The notes under the pieces were generated by a model. It saw only the letters and a list, made by a program, of their open reading frames with translations, was not told the origin of the DNA and searched no databases. From assembly GCF_001741865.1 (NCBI RefSeq), contig NZ_CP017147.1, positions 2,657,001-2,721,000 on the forward strand: 64,000 nucleotides of DNA, written 5' to 3'. The first letter of the stretch is position 1. Each line of letters starts with the position of its first letter. Below, piece by piece: positions 1-9,861 of the stretch. The DNA comes from Bosea vaviloviae. GTDB lineage: Bacteria; Pseudomonadota; Alphaproteobacteria; Rhizobiales; Beijerinckiaceae. The position numbers and the translations under genes are program-made.

Positions 1-222
1 CTCAACACCGATATCCGCAGCTTCAACATCGACACCGCGAGCGGAGCTGCCGTCGTCGAGATCACCGCCAAGCTGGTGGGAGACCGCTCCGGCAAGGTCC
101 AGCGCGCGCGCCTGTTTACGGCCCGCGTGCCGGCTGCCGCGGGCGATGGCGGCGCAGCCGCGCAGGCGCTCGACAGGGCGCTGTCGCAGGTGCTGATCGA
201 GATCGTGCGCTGGGCGCGCTGA
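1..222 (+). CDS. ABC-type transport auxiliary lipoprotein, C-terminal fragment
   Basis: An open frame enters from the left edge and ends at TGA 220-222, giving 73 residues. The tail contains VEITAKLVGDRSGKV and ends ALSQVLIEIVRWAR. This resembles the C-terminal part of the ABC transport auxiliary lipoprotein family (PqiC/YmbA-like), periplasmic partners of MCE-type lipid transporters. The N-terminus and any MCE genes lie outside the window, so the family call rests on the tail alone and is tentative. The gene converges with the hydrolase on the other strand. Confidence 0.5.
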   Translation, partial: LNTDIRSFNIDTASGAAVVEITAKLVGDRSGKVQRARLFTARVPAAAGDGGAAAQALDRALSQVLIEIVRWAR

Positions 223-243
223 TCCGACCATGCGTCAAGGGCG

Positions 244-1335
244 TCACCTGCGCGCCGCGTTGGGGTCGTGCCCCGGATCACCGGCGTGCGCCGCGGTCAA
301 AAGCAGCCACATCAGATGGCCCATCTGCCGCTCATTGACCTTGGCGGTATCGGTCTGGTGAACGACGACCAGGTCGTTCACGGGGTCGATGATGATGAAC
401 TGTCCATAATTCCCATCGGCCCAGAAGCCGCCGGGAGACAGGTTCATGATCTCGACGCGCCGGTCGGGGAAACCGGTCCACCACATATAGCCGTAGCCGG
501 ACCGCAGATAGGTTTCCGACGAGGCGGTCGTGCTCTCCTGGACCCATGATGGTGAGACGACGGCCCTGTCGCGCCAGCGCCCGGAACGCAGATAGAGCAG
601 GCCGAACCGCGCCAGATCCCGCGCGCTCATATGGAACGGGTAGGCGGGATGCAGCGAAACGTCGCCCCTGATGTAGCCACCATCGCGTGGCCGATAATCC
701 TGCATGCCGACGGGATTGCCGATGCGTTGCTGGAACATCTCGAAGATCGACGCGCCGACAGCGCGTTCGTAGATCGTTCCGAGAACATTGAAGTCCCAGT
801 TGTTATAATACCAGAACGTACCGGGCGGATGACTCCCTCGAACAGGGCGGCGCGCGACCTGGCTCGGCATCTCGACGAGGGCGGGTCGATAGATGCCCGA
901 CCGGGACTGCAGCAACTGTCGAACCGTCGCCTGTTTCTCGGCCTCGGTGAGGACGGGCGGAACATCATCGATGCCAAGCGAGCCCAGCGTGGCGTCGAGC
1001 TCGATCTTGCCCTCCGCCACGGCAATGCCGATCAGGGCGCTCAGAAGGCTCTTGCGCACCGAGTACAATTGCAGCCGGCGGCCGATATCGCCCCAGCTGT
1101 CGACGATGCGGCCATGCTGCACCACGATGAAGCTCGCCGTGCCGATGGACTGCGAGTAGGCCCGCGCCTGGGCCAGGATATCCGTGTCCCACCCCGCTTG
1201 CTCGGGAGCTGTCCAATCCCACTCGCCGCCAGGCCAGTCATCGACACCGGGCAACGGCGCGGCGCGAGGCGGAGAACCTCGTAATGTCAAATAGGCGAGG
1301 GGCAGTGTCAGAAAGTTGCGGCGATTGACTGACAC
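244..1335 (-). CDS. Exported serine hydrolase, class C beta-lactamase fold
   Basis: This 363-residue protein has the class C beta-lactamase/penicillin-binding fold. The SxxK motif is S92-V-R-K95 and the second motif is Y177-N-N179. The N-terminus (NRRNFLTLPLAYLTL) looks like a twin-arginine or Sec signal, so the enzyme probably acts in the periplasm. The start is GTG at 1335, chosen because an AGGAGA ribosome site lies about seven bases upstream. Family members include esterases, peptidases and beta-lactamases, so the substrate cannot be named. It stands alone behind a terminator. Confidence 0.8.
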   Translation of the reverse strand: MSVNRRNFLTLPLAYLTLRGSPPRAAPLPGVDDWPGGEWDWTAPEQAGWDTDILAQARAYSQSIGTASFIVVQHGRIVDSWGDIGRRLQLYSVRKSLLSALIGIAVAEGKIELDATLGSLGIDDVPPVLTEAEKQATVRQLLQSRSGIYRPALVEMPSQVARRPVRGSHPPGTFWYYNNWDFNVLGTIYERAVGASIFEMFQQRIGNPVGMQDYRPRDGGYIRGDVSLHPAYPFHMSARDLARFGLLYLRSGRWRDRAVVSPSWVQESTTASSETYLRSGYGYMWWTGFPDRRVEIMNLSPGGFWADGNYGQFIIIDPVNDLVVVHQTDTAKVNERQMGHLMWLLLTAAHAGDPGHDPNAARR

Positions 1336-1393
1336 GGGGTGTTCTCCTGCAAATCCGTCCGTTTGGCGGCGAACTCGACGCAGCGCTCAAACG

Positions 1394-1420
1394 AAAAGAC
1401 CGCCCTGAGGGCGGTCTTTT
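1394..1420 (-). terminator. Intrinsic terminator of the gpr gene
   Basis: A perfect hairpin with 8-bp arms (GACCGCCC at 1398-1405, GGGCGGTC at 1409-1416) is flanked by AAAA and TTTT. It lies about 25 bases past the gpr stop on the minus strand and ends in a U tract in that direction. The symmetric A and T runs could make it bidirectional. Confidence 0.85.
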
Positions 1421-1443
1421 TATCTGGGATTGGTTGGCGCCCG

Positions 1444-4400
1444 TTATTCGAAGCGCCCGCTGGCATGGGCCAGCATCGTGTAGACCTTGCCGGTCTCGGA
1501 GGTCAGGTAGGTCTTGGCCACCATCGAGTCGCGGTCGTCCTTGGCCGCCTCGCCGAGCAGGCGCTCGAACTCGTCGATGTAACGGTCGACCGTCTCCTTG
1601 AATTCGGTGTCGCGGCGGTATTTGCGCCGGATCTCGTCGAAGGTCTGCTGGCCCTGCAGCGTGTAGAGCCGGCGCGTGAAGACGTTGCGCTCGCCGCGCT
1701 TGTAGCGGTCCCACAACTCGACGGCCGCTTCGTGGTCGATCATCCGGGCGATGTCGACGGAGAGCGAATCGAGCTTCTCGATCGAATGCGCGGTCGGCTT
1801 GCTGGCCTCGCTGGGCTGCTCCTCGCGCGAGGCGCGGTTGAGCAGGTCGGAGAGCCAGCCCGCCTTCGCCGGCGGCTGAACCTCCGGCTGCGGCGCGGGG
1901 GCGCGTCGCGGCGCGTCCTCGGCAGGGGCGGGGCGGGGTGCCGGCGCCGGTGCCGGCTTGGGGGCCTCGACCCGCGCTTCGGTGCGGGCGGGCTGCTGGG
2001 GCGCAGCGTCGAACGAAGGCCGCAATTGCGGCGGCTCGCTGACCGCGGGCAGGCGCGCCTGCGTCACGGTCGTATAGGCCGGCACTGTTACGGTCTGCGC
2101 GGGGGAGGCGCGGCGGGCTGGAGCCTCGGCGGGGAGGGTGACGTCGTTGCGCCGGCCCGATTTGGTGACGATCTCGGTCAGCTCGTTCAGCGCCTTGATC
2201 TGCTCGGAGACGACGCGGCGCATGGCGGAGGTCGATTCCTGCGTCTCGCGGGGCAGGTCCAGTACGCCGCGCGAGAGCTCGGCGCGCGTCGCTTCCAGCT
2301 CGCGCTTGATGTCGGCCGTGACGGACCGCATGTCCTGGGCCGCGCCCTGGAAGCGTTCGGTCACCTTGGCAAGCTCGCCGCCGACCTCGTTGGTGACCTG
2401 CTCATAGGCCGAGCGCAGCGCATGGGCGGTGCGTTCGCGCTCCTTGCCGGTCGTGGTGCGGATCAGCTCGAACTGCTGCGTCAGCGCGGTGGTCGTGGCT
2501 TCGGCCGAGTCGCTCAGCACGCCGCCGATCTGGCGCGCGCGCGCCTCGGCCGAGCTCAGCGAATCGTCGATCAAGGCAGCAAAGGAGCGCGTGATCGATT
2601 CCACGTCGTCGGTGCGGGTGGCAATCAGCCCGTGCAGCTCCTCCAGCGTGTCCTTGCGATCGGAGAGGGCCTTGCCGACGCGGGCCTCGACCTGCTCGAG
2701 CCGCGTCGCGACGGCATGAAGCGCGGCTGCGCTCGCCTGGGTCGCCTCGGTCAGCGAAGCGCCCTTGTCGTCGAGCTGGCCGACGAGGGCGGTGGTCTGC
2801 CGCAGCGTGCCCTCGGAGAAGGTCTTCAGCTCCGAGACCTGGGCCGCGACCTGCTCGGAAGCGCGCCCGGTCTCCTCCATTACCGTGGCGACGACGCTCT
2901 GCAACTCGCCGACGCGGGCCGAGAGTCCGCCTTCGATCGCGCCGAGGTTCTTGTTCGCCCCGGTCACGATCTGCTGCATCAGCTTGTTGGCTTCGCCGAG
3001 GCGTCCCAGCATGCCGCCGAGCTCGTCGCGCAGCTGTTCATTGGTGGCGACGAGCGTGTCGACCGATTGGCGCGTGCCGGATTCCAGCGTCTCGCGCAGG
3101 CCGCTGGACGAGGCGTCGAGCGCGCTCGTGATCTCGGCGCCGCGATCGCGCAGCCCCTCGATGATCGAGGTGCCGCGGCTCTCGATGGCGCGTACGACGG
3201 TCTGACCGACATTGGCGACTTCGCCGGCGATGGCCTCGCCGCGCTGGCTCAGCGCGCCGAGCATGCCGCCGCCGGTCTCGTCGAACATGATGCGCAATTC
3301 GTCGGCGCGGGTGCCGAGCGCGACCGTGATCGCGTCCGACTTGCTCTGCAGCGTGTCGGCGAATTCGCGGCTGCGGGTGTCGAGCGTGCCCGAGACCGTA
3401 TCGAGCCGGTTGACGACCCGTTCCTCGAAGCGCGCCACGCTCTGGTCGAGCGTATCGGCGATCTGCAGGGCGCGGCCGCCCAGCGTCGCATTGATCGCAT
3501 CGGCCTTGTCGCTGAGCGTGCGCGTCAGCGATTCGCTCTTGGACGTCACGACCTCGCCGATCTCGTCGGCCTTGGCCGCAAGCGCGCGGGTGACTTCGCG
3601 GCCGCCTTCGGCGAGCACGCGTGCGATATCGACGGTGCGCTCGACCAGCGCCTCGTTGAGCGCGGTCGCCCGCGAACCGAGATTGCCGTCGATCCGTGCG
3701 ATCAGCCCGTCGAGCGACTGCCCGATCTCGGCGCTCTTGGCGCTGGAGCGTTCCTCGAAGACCCGGATCTGGAGCTCCATCGCCTGGGCGGCCTCGTTGG
3801 TCCGCGCCGCCAGGATCTCGGACGCCTCGCTGGAGCGCGCCCCGACCTTGTCGGCGAGCGCCTGGCCCTCATGGGTGAGCAGGCGTTCGACCTGGGCAAG
3901 GCGTGACGTCACGGTGTCGGTGAAGCCGCGGGCATTGTCGGCGAGCCTGGAGGCAAGCGCGCCGCCCTGGTTGAGCACGATGTCCTCGAAGGCTGCCAGG
4001 CGTGCGCCCAGGCCTTCCGTGATCTCGCGGCCCTGCGCGTCGAAGAGCTGGATCAGCGCGTCATGCTTGCCGGCGAGCGCCTCGTTGAGCGCCTGCGAGC
4101 GGCTCTCGACCGAACGCAGCATCGATTCGGCGTTGGCGGCGAGCGCCTCGTTGACGCGTCCACCCTGCTGCGTGAGCGCCAGCACGATCTCGCGGCCGGT
4201 GCCGGCGAGCAGGGTCCGGGCGTCCTCGGCATGGATGGTGAAGGTGTCGCGCAGGCCTTGTGTGGCCTCGGTGACGCGCTCGGCGACATGGCGGCCATCA
4301 ACATTGATGGTTTCGGTCAAGACGCGGGTGGCGTCCGTCATGCGGCGGGCCAGATCCTCGCTCTGCTCGCCGAGCAGGCCGTGGACCTCGCGGCCGGTCG

Positions 4401-7383
4401 AGACGAGATCGCGGACCATCGCCTCGCGCTGCTCGCCCAGCAGCGCGCCGACCTGGTCGCCGGTCTCGCCCAGCCGGGTGAGGAAGCCGCTCTGCTGCTC
4501 GTCGAGCGCGGCGCGGGCGCCGTCGGTCGCCTGCTTGACCCGCTCGGTCAGCGCTGTCGCCTGCTCGTCGAGCTGGCGGTTCATGGTATCGCCGGTCTCG
4601 CCGAGCCTGGTGATCAGGGCGCTGCTGCGTTCGGCCAGCACGCCGTGCACGGAGCGGCCGACATCGGTGATGCGCATCACCAGGGCCTGGCTCTCATTGC
4701 CGAGCAGGTCCTTGATCTCAAGCCCGGCCTGCGAAACCTTGACGGTCATCGCGCCGGCCTGCTCGTCGAGCAGCGCGCTGACGCGCGAGCCCGTCTCCGA
4801 CAGGCCCGAGATCAGGGCGGCGCTCTGCGTGCCGATCAGGCCGTGAAGCTGCTCGCCCGCCAGGCCGAGGCGCTCGACCAGCGCGTCGCCATGCTTGCCG
4901 ACAAGGACGTCGATGTCCTGCGTCGCCTGTCCGAGCCGCGAGACGAGGGACTGGGTGCGTGCCTCGAGCAGGCTGTCGACATCCTGTCCCGCGCCTGAAA
5001 CGCGCGACACGAGGGCCTCGCTGCGGCTGTCGAGCAGCCTGACGGTCTCGCCGCCGGCGCTGGAGACGCGCGTGACGAGAGCGTCGCTCTGCTCGTTCAT
5101 CAGCGCGACGACATCCTTGCCCGCGCCGGACACAAGCGAGACCAGGGCTTCGCTTTGAGCCGCGAGCAGCCCATGCACCTCCTGGCCTGCGCCGGTGACG
5201 CGCGAGACCAGGGTCTCGCTTTGAGCCGCGAGCAGCCCATGCACCTCCTGGCCTGCACCGGTGACGCGCGAGACCAGGGTCTCGCTTTGAGCCGCGAGCA
5301 GCCCCTGCACCTCCTGGCCTGCACCGGTGACGCGCGAGACCAGGGTCTCGCTTTGAGCCGCGAGCAGCCCCTGCACCTCCTGACCTGCGCCAGTGACGCG
5401 CGAGACCAGGGTCTCGCTATGGCCGTCGAGCAGCCTGACGGCTTCATTGCCGGCGCCTGAAACGCGCGAGACCAGGGCCTCGCTATGGCCGTCGAGCAGC
5501 CTGACGGCCTCATTGCCGGCGCCCGAAACGCGCGAGACCAGCTTGTCCGCCTGGCCGTCGAGCAGCGCGTGGACGGTCTCGCCGGTTTCCGCCAGGCGCG
5601 TCACCAGGCTGCCGCCCTGTTCGGTGAAGAGCCCGTGGACCGATGCGCCGACCTCGGTGATGCGCGAGGTCAGGTCCTGGCCATGGCGGCTGACGGTATC
5701 GCCGATCGACTTTCCGGCCTCGTCGACGCGCAGGATGATGGCGTCGCTGCGCTCGCGCAGCACGTCGTCGACCGTCCGCGCCGTCTCGTTCAGGCGCGTC
5801 ACCAGGCTTTCGCCCTGGGTGCCGATCAGGCTGTTCACGCTCTCGCCGATCTCGAGCAGGCGCGAGGCGATGTGTTCGTTCTGGCGGCTGAGCAGGCCGT
5901 GGACGCCGCGCCCGACCTCGGCAAGGCGCGTCGTGACGCTTTCGCCTTCCTCGGAGAGCGAGGCGCGCAAGGTTTCGCCGGTTTCCGCGAGCTTGGCGCC
6001 CAGCGCCTCGCTCTGTCCTTCGATCAGCGCGATCATGCCGCGGCTGGAAGTTTCGAAACGCTCGGCGACATCGGCGCCGCGGGTGGAGATTTCCTTGGCG
6101 AGGCCTTCGCCGGTGAGGCGCAGCGTCTCGTTCACGGTCTCGGCGCGCTGGGCCAGCGAATCGACGACCTGCGTGCCGGTCTCGCTGATGGCGCGGGTCA
6201 CGTCCCTGGCGCCCGTGGTCAGGCCCTCGGTGAGGATGGCGCCGGTGCGTTCCAGCGAGGTTGCGATCTCCTGGGCGCGGCCGTCGAGCAGCGTCGACAG
6301 GTTGTCGCTGGCTCCCGCCAGCCGCTCGCTGACCTCGCCGGAGGTGATCTGCAGGCGCTCGACCAGGTCGTTGCCGCGGCCGCTGATCTCGTCGACCATG
6401 CGTTCGCCCGCCCGTCCCAGCGCCAGGGTGATCTGGTCGCCCTTTTCGCCGAGCGAGCCGGTGACCCTGTCGCCGGCCAGGGTGACGGCCTCGGCGATGA
6501 CGCGGCTGGCGTTGTCGAGGTCCTTGGACAGGCTCTCATGGGCGCCGCTGATGGCGAATTTCACACGCTCGGCATTGCCGACGACCGCTTCGCGCTGCGT
6601 CACGAGTTCGTCGATCAGCGAGCGCAGCCGGATCTCGTTATCGGCATAGGCGCGCTCCAGCGTCGCGATCTCTCCGCGCACGATCGTCTCCAGCTCGCCG
6701 GCGCGCGCGACGGCGCGCTCGATGCCGTCCCCCATCGCAGCGACTTCGCGACGGATGGTCTGGCTGAGCGAGAGGATGGAATCGGCGCCGACGATCTCGG
6801 GCTCGGCCAGCCGCAGGGCGACTTCGGTCATGGCGCGCGAGACGAGGCGCATCTCCTGGGTGCGCCGGTAGAGCGCGGCCAGGACGAAGAAGAAGATCAC
6901 GGGCGCGCCGGCGAACAGCGCCAGCAGCGTCCACTCGCCGATGCCGAAGGCGGTGAGACGCTCGGAGAGGCCGTTGGAGAGGGTGCCGTAGCGGCTGACC
7001 AGCAGGAAGAAGGCGCCGCCGAGCCAGCCGAGCGAGGCGAGCGCAGCAAACCAGTAGGGACGCAAGGAGGGGCGGGCGGAGAAGGCCTGGACCAGCGAAC
7101 TCGAATCGCGCCGGTCGTCATTGGCGACGCGGCTCGTATCGGGCGCGATCAGCGGGCGCTGCGTCGATTGCGGCGCAGGTGCAGCCGGCTGCGGCTGGGC
7201 GGGCGCGGCGGCTTCGACACGGGGAAGCTCGATCTTCAGATCGGTGTCGGCAGTCATGGGCAGCTTGGGCTCGGCTGCCGTGCCGGTCTCGGCGTCGCTT
7301 TTCGGCTGGTCCAGCCGCAGCGCCTCCTCGATCGCCGACATCGCGGCTTCGGTCGGGTCTTGGAGCTTTTTTTGCCGGGTCAT
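1444..7383 (-). CDS. gpr: Giant membrane-anchored coiled-coil protein, growth-pole ring (GPR/RgsE) type
   Basis: The protein has 1,979 residues. It starts with a cytoplasmic region rich in Ala and Pro (1-105), followed by two likely membrane segments (about 110-130 and 151-172). A helical region of roughly 22-residue repeats runs from about 200 to 1,730, in the style of apolipoprotein A repeats. A Pro/Ala-rich linker follows, then a conserved globular C-terminus (about 1,880-1,979, with WDRYKRGERNVFTRRLYTLQ). This layout and size match GPR of Agrobacterium (about 2,100 residues) and RgsE of Sinorhizobium, which form a ring at the growing pole and are needed for unipolar growth. The start is ATG 7383. 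The gene is monocistronic and has its own terminator. The ortholog call is from architecture and recall, not from an alignment. Confidence 0.75.
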   Translation of the reverse strand: MTRQKKLQDPTEAAMSAIEEALRLDQPKSDAETGTAAEPKLPMTADTDLKIELPRVEAAAPAQPQPAAPAPQSTQRPLIAPDTSRVANDDRRDSSSLVQAFSARPSLRPYWFAALASLGWLGGAFFLLVSRYGTLSNGLSERLTAFGIGEWTLLALFAGAPVIFFFVLAALYRRTQEMRLVSRAMTEVALRLAEPEIVGADSILSLSQTIRREVAAMGDGIERAVARAGELETIVRGEIATLERAYADNEIRLRSLIDELVTQREAVVGNAERVKFAISGAHESLSKDLDNASRVIAEAVTLAGDRVTGSLGEKGDQITLALGRAGERMVDEISGRGNDLVERLQITSGEVSERLAGASDNLSTLLDGRAQEIATSLERTGAILTEGLTTGARDVTRAISETGTQVVDSLAQRAETVNETLRLTGEGLAKEISTRGADVAERFETSSRGMIALIEGQSEALGAKLAETGETLRASLSEEGESVTTRLAEVGRGVHGLLSRQNEHIASRLLEIGESVNSLIGTQGESLVTRLNETARTVDDVLRERSDAIILRVDEAGKSIGDTVSRHGQDLTSRITEVGASVHGLFTEQGGSLVTRLAETGETVHALLDGQADKLVSRVSGAGNEAVRLLDGHSEALVSRVSGAGNEAVRLLDGHSETLVSRVTGAGQEVQGLLAAQSETLVSRVTGAGQEVQGLLAAQSETLVSRVTGAGQEVHGLLAAQSETLVSRVTGAGQEVHGLLAAQSEALVSLVSGAGKDVVALMNEQSDALVTRVSSAGGETVRLLDSRSEALVSRVSGAGQDVDSLLEARTQSLVSRLGQATQDIDVLVGKHGDALVERLGLAGEQLHGLIGTQSAALISGLSETGSRVSALLDEQAGAMTVKVSQAGLEIKDLLGNESQALVMRITDVGRSVHGVLAERSSALITRLGETGDTMNRQLDEQATALTERVKQATDGARAALDEQQSGFLTRLGETGDQVGALLGEQREAMVRDLVSTGREVHGLLGEQSEDLARRMTDATRVLTETINVDGRHVAERVTEATQGLRDTFTIHAEDARTLLAGTGREIVLALTQQGGRVNEALAANAESMLRSVESRSQALNEALAGKHDALIQLFDAQGREITEGLGARLAAFEDIVLNQGGALASRLADNARGFTDTVTSRLAQVERLLTHEGQALADKVGARSSEASEILAARTNEAAQAMELQIRVFEERSSAKSAEIGQSLDGLIARIDGNLGSRATALNEALVERTVDIARVLAEGGREVTRALAAKADEIGEVVTSKSESLTRTLSDKADAINATLGGRALQIADTLDQSVARFEERVVNRLDTVSGTLDTRSREFADTLQSKSDAITVALGTRADELRIMFDETGGGMLGALSQRGEAIAGEVANVGQTVVRAIESRGTSIIEGLRDRGAEITSALDASSSGLRETLESGTRQSVDTLVATNEQLRDELGGMLGRLGEANKLMQQIVTGANKNLGAIEGGLSARVGELQSVVATVMEETGRASEQVAAQVSELKTFSEGTLRQTTALVGQLDDKGASLTEATQASAAALHAVATRLEQVEARVGKALSDRKDTLEELHGLIATRTDDVESITRSFAALIDDSLSSAEARARQIGGVLSDSAEATTTALTQQFELIRTTTGKERERTAHALRSAYEQVTNEVGGELAKVTERFQGAAQDMRSVTADIKRELEATRAELSRGVLDLPRETQESTSAMRRVVSEQIKALNELTEIVTKSGRRNDVTLPAEAPARRASPAQTVTVPAYTTVTQARLPAVSEPPQLRPSFDAAPQQPARTEARVEAPKPAPAPAPRPAPAEDAPRRAPAPQPEVQPPAKAGWLSDLLNRASREEQPSEASKPTAHSIEKLDSLSVDIARMIDHEAAVELWDRYKRGERNVFTRRLYTLQGQQTFDEIRRKYRRDTEFKETVDRYIDEFERLLGEAAKDDRDSMVAKTYLTSETGKVYTMLAHASGRFE
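5154..5549 (-). repeat. 66-bp in-frame tandem repeat array inside gpr
   Basis: Four nearly identical 66-bp units start at 5154, 5220, 5286 and 5352. Two units of a second type start near 5417 and 5483. Each unit encodes 22 residues of the rod (core SRVTGAGQEVQGLLAAQ). Most other 22-residue repeats in the rod are far more diverged, so these copies look recently amplified. Confidence 0.92.
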
Positions 7384-7650
7384 GCTTGCCGCCTCGCTAC
7401 GCCACTGCCGATGGGCGCCCGCTCGTGCCTTCGCCGCGATTGAGAGCCGCCTCTGGCTCTCACGCTACGGAAGGACACTGCGCCCATCATTTACCAGTTG
7501 TGAAGGGTAGTGGACGCACCTGGTGATGGAAACCCATTTGAGTGGCTGATTCACAAACGTCGTTAACGCCTCGTTCACCATGATGGCGCTTGTTAAGGGC
7601 TAGAACCGCCGCATCTGCGGCTCTCCGAACGTCATCGCCTCGAGCCTGAA

Positions 7651-7989
7651 ATGCCCCAGACCGCCATCGATCTCGCCCATCTCGCTCGCCAGACCGGCGG
7701 CGACCATGCGCTGGAGCGCGAGCTTCTCGCCCTCTTCGCGCAGCAATGCGTCCGCCATCTGCGCACCATCCATGCCGGCGCCGACGCCCAGACCCGGATG
7801 GACGCAGCCCATACCCTGAAGGGCGCGGCCCTTGCCATCGGAGCGTGGCAGGTCGCCGATGCGGCCGATGCGATCGAGCAGCATCTGGCCGAGCCGGATT
7901 CGCGCCGGACGGAAACCGCGATGGACGCGCTGGCCCTGGCCGCCGCCGAGGCGCGCGCCGCGATCTCGCGGCTCGACTGCGCAGCCTGA
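7651..7989 (+). CDS. Hpt-domain phosphotransfer protein
   Basis: This is a 112-residue single-domain protein. AHTLKGAALAIGAW carries the phosphorylatable histidine (H54) in the HxxKG context typical of histidine phosphotransfer domains. It should relay phosphate between a hybrid kinase and a response regulator in the cytoplasm, but no such gene is adjacent. The gene is divergent from gpr with a 267-bp gap that holds no other gene. ATG 7651 gives the normal domain length. Confidence 0.85.
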   Translation: MPQTAIDLAHLARQTGGDHALERELLALFAQQCVRHLRTIHAGADAQTRMDAAHTLKGAALAIGAWQVADAADAIEQHLAEPDSRRTETAMDALALAAAEARAAISRLDCAA

Positions 7990-8095
7990 GCGGCGCCAAG
8001 TCTTTTTCCTCCAGTTGGACCTGTTGGAAAAGTCCTTTCCTCGACTATTGGAAATGCTCTAAGCGGAGCGCGTCATTCGCCCGCCGGAGTTCATG

Positions 8096-8416
8096 ATGCC
8101 CAAGATCACCTACATCGACGCTCAAGGGGAAAGCCGGACCGTCGAGGGCGAAACCGGCTCCACCGTGATGGAAGTCGCCGTGCGCAACGCCATTCCCGGC
8201 ATCGAGGCCGAATGCGGCGGCGCCTGCGCCTGCGCCACCTGCCATGTCTATGTCGATGACGCCTGGGCCGCCAAGACGGGCCATCCGGAGTCGATGGAGG
8301 AGGACATGCTCGATTTCGCCTTCGACGTGCGCCCGACCTCGCGGCTGTCCTGCCAGATCAGGGTCAAGGACGATCTCGACGGACTGATCGTCCGGACGCC
8401 GGCCCGGCAGGGCTGA
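8096..8416 (+). CDS. 2Fe-2S ferredoxin, adrenodoxin type
   Basis: This 106-residue ferredoxin has the cluster ligands C40, C46 and C49 (C-x5-C-x2-C) and distal C86, the pattern of adrenodoxin-like (FdxB/terpredoxin) proteins. It carries electrons to an oxygenase or cytochrome P450, or serves Fe-S biogenesis, and no partner gene is next to it. Two ATG codons are adjacent (8093 and 8096). GGAG at 8085-8088 is three bases from the first and six from the second, so 8096 is preferred. Confidence 0.9.
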   Translation: MPKITYIDAQGESRTVEGETGSTVMEVAVRNAIPGIEAECGGACACATCHVYVDDAWAAKTGHPESMEEDMLDFAFDVRPTSRLSCQIRVKDDLDGLIVRTPARQG

Positions 8417-8428
8417 CGTCGTCCCGGC

Positions 8429-9667
8429 TCATTCCGCGGCGACGGGAACGGCCTGCGTCATCATGGTCTCGTTGCCGGGCGCCGGATGGCGCGGCACGAG
8501 GAACGCGAGCGAGAGCGACACGGTCGCGACGCCTGCGCCGATGATGAAGACGATCGCCGGATCGTAGATCCAGATCAGCCCGAAGGTCACCGGCAGGAAG
8601 ACCGCCGCGATGTGGTTGATGGTGAAGGCGACCGCCGAGGTCGGCGCGATGTCGGCGGGATCGGCGATCTTCTGGAAATAGGTGCGCTGGGCCAGCATCA
8701 GCGTGGTGAAGATGCCGTCGATGACGAAGAGAGAGCCAGCGACGATATAACCCAGTTCGGCGAAGTGCCCGCGGCTCGCCAGCGCATAGCCGACGAAGAC
8801 CGCGACCAGCGAGGCATTCTCCATCTGGATCGTGGCGCGCTCGCCGACCCGCCCGACGAGCTTGCCGAGCATCGGCCCCATGAAGGTGTTTATGCCATAG
8901 GTCGCCAGCAGCAGCGTCGCCGTGGCCGAGACGTCGTAGCCGAAGCGCTCGACCAGCAGGAAGCCGCCGAACGCCATGAAGATCTGCCGGCGCGCGCCCG
9001 ACATGAAGGTCAGCGCGTAATAGAGCCAGTAGCGCTTCCGCAGCACGAAGCCCTTGTTCTGCGGAACCGTGCCCTGAAAGCGCGGAAACAGCAGCCAGAC
9101 CGCCAGCGCCAACGTCGCCGTGGCGATGCCAGCGACCATGAACACGACGACATAGCCCGGCTGGAAAACCCGCCAGACCACGGCGATCGACCCGAAGGCG
9201 AGGAGCTGCGCCATCGCGGACGCGCCGGCGACCTTGCCGAGCAGCCGTGGCGCCTCCGCTTTCGGCAGGAGCTGGAGCTGGAGCGATTGCTGCGAGGTCT
9301 CGTAATAGTGGAAGCCGAGCGACATCACCGTCGTGGTCAGCAGCAGGCCTCCCAGCGTCGGATAGAAGCCGGTGATGGCGACGCCGATGCCGAGCGTCAC
9401 GAGGCTGAGATAGGCCAGCATCTGCTCGCGCATGATCCAGAACAGGATGATGGCGGTGAAGGCGAGGAAGCCCGGAATCTCGCGCACCGACTGCAGGATG
9501 CCGATATCCTGGCCGCTGAAGCCGGCGGCTTCCTTGGAGAAATTATTGATCAGGGCGTTCCAGCTGGCAAAGCCGAGCCAGTTCACGAAGGCCAGCACCA
9601 TCAGGAAGACGGTCGGGGACTGCAGGAGCATCCTGAAGCCGCGCGGAGAGGAAGGGGCGTCGGTCAT
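8429..9667 (-). CDS. Major facilitator superfamily transporter
   Basis: The 412-residue protein shows about twelve hydrophobic segments in two halves with a central charged loop (RFQGTVPQNKGFVLRKRYW), the usual MFS layout. Transport direction and substrate cannot be read from the sequence. The start is ATG 9667 (MTDAPSSPRGF). An in-frame TTG 15 bases upstream exists but has no better ribosome site. The gene converges with the ferredoxin gene, 12 bp apart. Confidence 0.75.
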   Translation of the reverse strand: MTDAPSSPRGFRMLLQSPTVFLMVLAFVNWLGFASWNALINNFSKEAAGFSGQDIGILQSVREIPGFLAFTAIILFWIMREQMLAYLSLVTLGIGVAITGFYPTLGGLLLTTTVMSLGFHYYETSQQSLQLQLLPKAEAPRLLGKVAGASAMAQLLAFGSIAVVWRVFQPGYVVVFMVAGIATATLALAVWLLFPRFQGTVPQNKGFVLRKRYWLYYALTFMSGARRQIFMAFGGFLLVERFGYDVSATATLLLATYGINTFMGPMLGKLVGRVGERATIQMENASLVAVFVGYALASRGHFAELGYIVAGSLFVIDGIFTTLMLAQRTYFQKIADPADIAPTSAVAFTINHIAAVFLPVTFGLIWIYDPAIVFIIGAGVATVSLSLAFLVPRHPAPGNETMMTQAVPVAAE

Positions 9668-9861
9668 CGGACGGCCTGGCAAGAGGAACAGCTTGGCGAG
9701 AGGAGCGGCCTCCAGCGTGCCGCGGTACTCTTAAGGCCAGGCGTGGGAGGGTCAATTCCGTTCCGTCATGGCGCCCATGCACATGCGTGGTTCGCGGCGG
9801 ATCGTGGTATGATGCTTTTGCGCAAGCAGGACGTCACGACGCCAACAGCCAGGAGGATGCG

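Noticed and set aside
5154..5549. 66-bp array as a possible CRISPR-like array
   Set aside because: Units are contiguous with no unique spacers and stay in frame with gpr, so it is a coding repeat.
1339..7443. Long plus-strand open frames opposite gpr (855, 544 and 652 codons)
   Set aside because: They are antisense shadows of a GC-rich, repetitive coding strand. They show no domain, are rich in Arg/Ala/Gly/Asp, and end where the gpr codon bias ends.
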